The notes beneath the pieces are model-generated. The model worked only from the letters and a program-made list of their open reading frames with translations, was not told the origin of the DNA and ran no database searches. A stretch of 6,347 nucleotides of DNA from Coriobacteriales bacterium (GTDB taxonomy: Bacteria > Actinomycetota > Coriobacteriia > Coriobacteriales > UBA8131): NCBI GenBank assembly GCA_031263665.1, contig JAISFJ010000034.1, positions 1 through 6,347 on the forward strand, read 5' to 3'. Made by a program: the position numbers and the translations under genes. Below are positions 5,811 to 6,347 of the stretch, in pieces (position 1 is the first letter of the stretch; each line of letters starts with the position of its first letter).

Positions 5811-5838
5811 ATCGTAGTTATATAACTGTTAAATCCAA
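5811..5838 (-). promoter_or_regulatory. Candidate tuf promoter
   Basis: Minus-strand TTGGAT (5838-5833), a 16-bp spacer and TACGAT (5816-5811) would start transcription near 5804, about 43 nt before the tuf start codon. TACGAT fits the TAnnnT pattern common in Actinomycetota. The -35 match is only partial. A perfect 12-bp palindrome, AGTTATATAACT (5816-5827), fills much of the spacer. tuf may also be read from the tRNA cluster. Confidence 0.42.
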
Positions 5839-5848
5839 CCCCCGCTCA

Positions 5849-5869
5849 TAATAAGTCCCTGCGGGACGT
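5849..5869 (-). terminator. Weak intrinsic terminator after the tRNA cluster
   Basis: In the transcript GUCCC (5867-5863) pairs with GGGAC (5859-5855) around GCA, followed by UUAUUAU. The stem is only five pairs and the U-tract is broken, so termination is probably partial. It lies 9 nt past the tRNA-Met CCA and just before the candidate tuf promoter. Confidence 0.42.
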
Positions 5870-5876
5870 TTGAAGA

Positions 5877-5953
5877 TGGTAGCGGTGATTGGATTTGAAC
5901 CAATGACGCCACGGGTATGAACCGTGTGCTCTAACCAACTGAGCTACACCGCC
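5877..5953 (-). tRNA. tRNA-Met, elongator type (anticodon CAT)
   Basis: The 77-nt gene has acceptor stem GGCGGTG/CACCGCT (first pair G-U), D arm GCTC/GAGC and anticodon stem CACGG/CCGTG with loop TTCATAC. The T stem ATTGG/CCAAT holds loop TTCAAAT, and discriminator A and CCA are encoded. The anticodon stem lacks the three consecutive G-C pairs of initiator tRNA, and the paired first base also argues against an initiator. The overall sequence resembles Bacillus elongator tRNA-Met. A CAT tRNA could be the lysidine-modified Ile2 type, but that is less likely here. Confidence 0.94.
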
Positions 5954-5957
5954 ATGA

Positions 5958-6033
<76 letters not shown>

Positions 6034-6037
6034 AAAT

Positions 6038-6088
6038 TCCTGCAAAGTCATCTTTTGAACGCCGTTAGACGGAAAGAGGACGAGCAGG
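6038..6088. repeat. Palindromic repeat element, intact copy
   Basis: This 51-bp unit in the Tyr-Thr spacer has nested inverted arms: CCTGC/GCAGG at the ends, GTCATCTTT/AAAGAGGAC inside (one mismatch), and CCGT/ACGG around TAG. It could fold as a long imperfect hairpin in DNA or RNA. Its last 31 bases (6058-6088) recur perfectly at 6183-6213, and its first 19 recur at 6090-6108 with one change. Confidence 0.8.
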
Positions 6089-6089
6089 G

Positions 6090-6213
6090 TCCTGCGAAGT
6101 CATCTTTTCGTGTAACAAGGCGCGAGTTTTGTTTCCAAGGGAGCGTATTGCTACTACGTGACCGCCGGAAACAAAACGAAGCAACGCCGTTAGACGGAAA
6201 GAGGACGAGCAGG
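6090..6213. repeat. Palindromic repeat element, second copy, interrupted
   Basis: The second copy has the same left part (6090-6108) and right part (6183-6213) as the unit at 6038-6088, but 74 bp (6109-6182) lie between them where the first copy has one base. The insert carries a perfect 11-bp inverted repeat, GTTTTGTTTCC (6126-6136) with GGAAACAAAAC (6167-6177), around 30 bp. The right end abuts the CCA of tRNA-Tyr. No coding sequence is visible. Confidence 0.78.
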
Positions 6214-6298
6214 TGGTGGGGGCGCATGGATTCGAACCATGGTAGGCGTAGCCAACGGGTTTACAGCCCGTCCCCTTTAACCACTCGGGCACACCCCC
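6214..6298 (-). tRNA. tRNA-Tyr (anticodon GTA)
   Basis: The 85-nt gene is a class II tRNA with a long variable arm, as bacterial tRNA-Tyr has. The acceptor stem is GGGGGTG/CGCCCCC. The anticodon stem ACGGG/CCCGT holds loop CTGTAAA, and the T stem CATGG/CCATG holds loop TTCGAAT. Discriminator A and CCA are encoded. It is the first tRNA of the cluster in this window. The 49 bp beyond it hold no convincing promoter, so transcription probably starts outside. Confidence 0.96.
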
Positions 6299-6347
6299 GG
6301 TTTGTAACGAACTCTGTGCACTTTTCAAGTTGCGTGCTTGCGCCAAC

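Noticed and set aside
6301..6330. Promoter TTGAAA-16-TACAAA before tRNA-Tyr
   Set aside because: The -10 would end three nt before the tRNA 5' end, placing the start inside the tRNA.
6065..6346. 93-residue minus-strand frame containing GVPEWLKGTGCKPVGYAYHG
   Set aside because: It is translated tRNA-Tyr. This peptide is a familiar artefact of reading through tRNA genes.

Overview
Every gene in this window reads on the minus strand, so transcription runs from high to low coordinates. In that order it holds tRNA-Tyr, tRNA-Thr, tRNA-Met, tuf (EF-Tu), rpmG (L33), tRNA-Trp, secE, nusG, rplK (L11), rplA (L1), an L10 leader, rplJ (L10) and rplL (L7/L12). This is the conserved bacterial block of translation, transcription-elongation and Sec-translocation genes that normally lies just before rpoB-rpoC. 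Moderate GC, a 49-residue four-cysteine L33 starting [12 protein letters not shown], a short 176-residue NusG, encoded CCA ends on all four tRNAs and the L10 wording suggest a deep Actinomycetota lineage, perhaps coriobacterial. This is a judgement from remembered family sequences, not a search result.

Region by region: 6214-6298, 5958-6033 and 5877-5953 are a tRNA cluster. The Tyr-Thr spacer holds a duplicated palindromic element, one copy of which is split by a 74-bp inverted-repeat insert. A weak terminator and a candidate promoter separate the tRNAs from tuf. A strong hairpin lies between tuf and rpmG. tRNA-Trp sits inside the operon, and its 3' end is repeated twice more between it and secE. 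secE and nusG are 2 nt apart. A structured 199-nt gap precedes rplK-rplA. The 207-nt gap before rplJ holds an L10-type leader with mutually exclusive P1, antiterminator and terminator pairings. rplL ends at a clear intrinsic terminator (144-181). Beyond it a good extended -10 promoter (33-61) points out of the window, probably towards rpoB.

Together the genes supply the ribosomal L1 stalk and the L11/L10/L12 GTPase centre, the EF-Tu that acts there, the elongation factor NusG and the translocon subunit SecE. No exotic new system is visible. The unusual parts are SecE with a Lys-rich PAKEQ-repeat N-tail and an acidic PDA-repeat C-tail, L11 with a 41-residue acidic C-terminal extension, the tRNA-Trp 3'-end repeats, and the nested palindromic element between tRNA genes.
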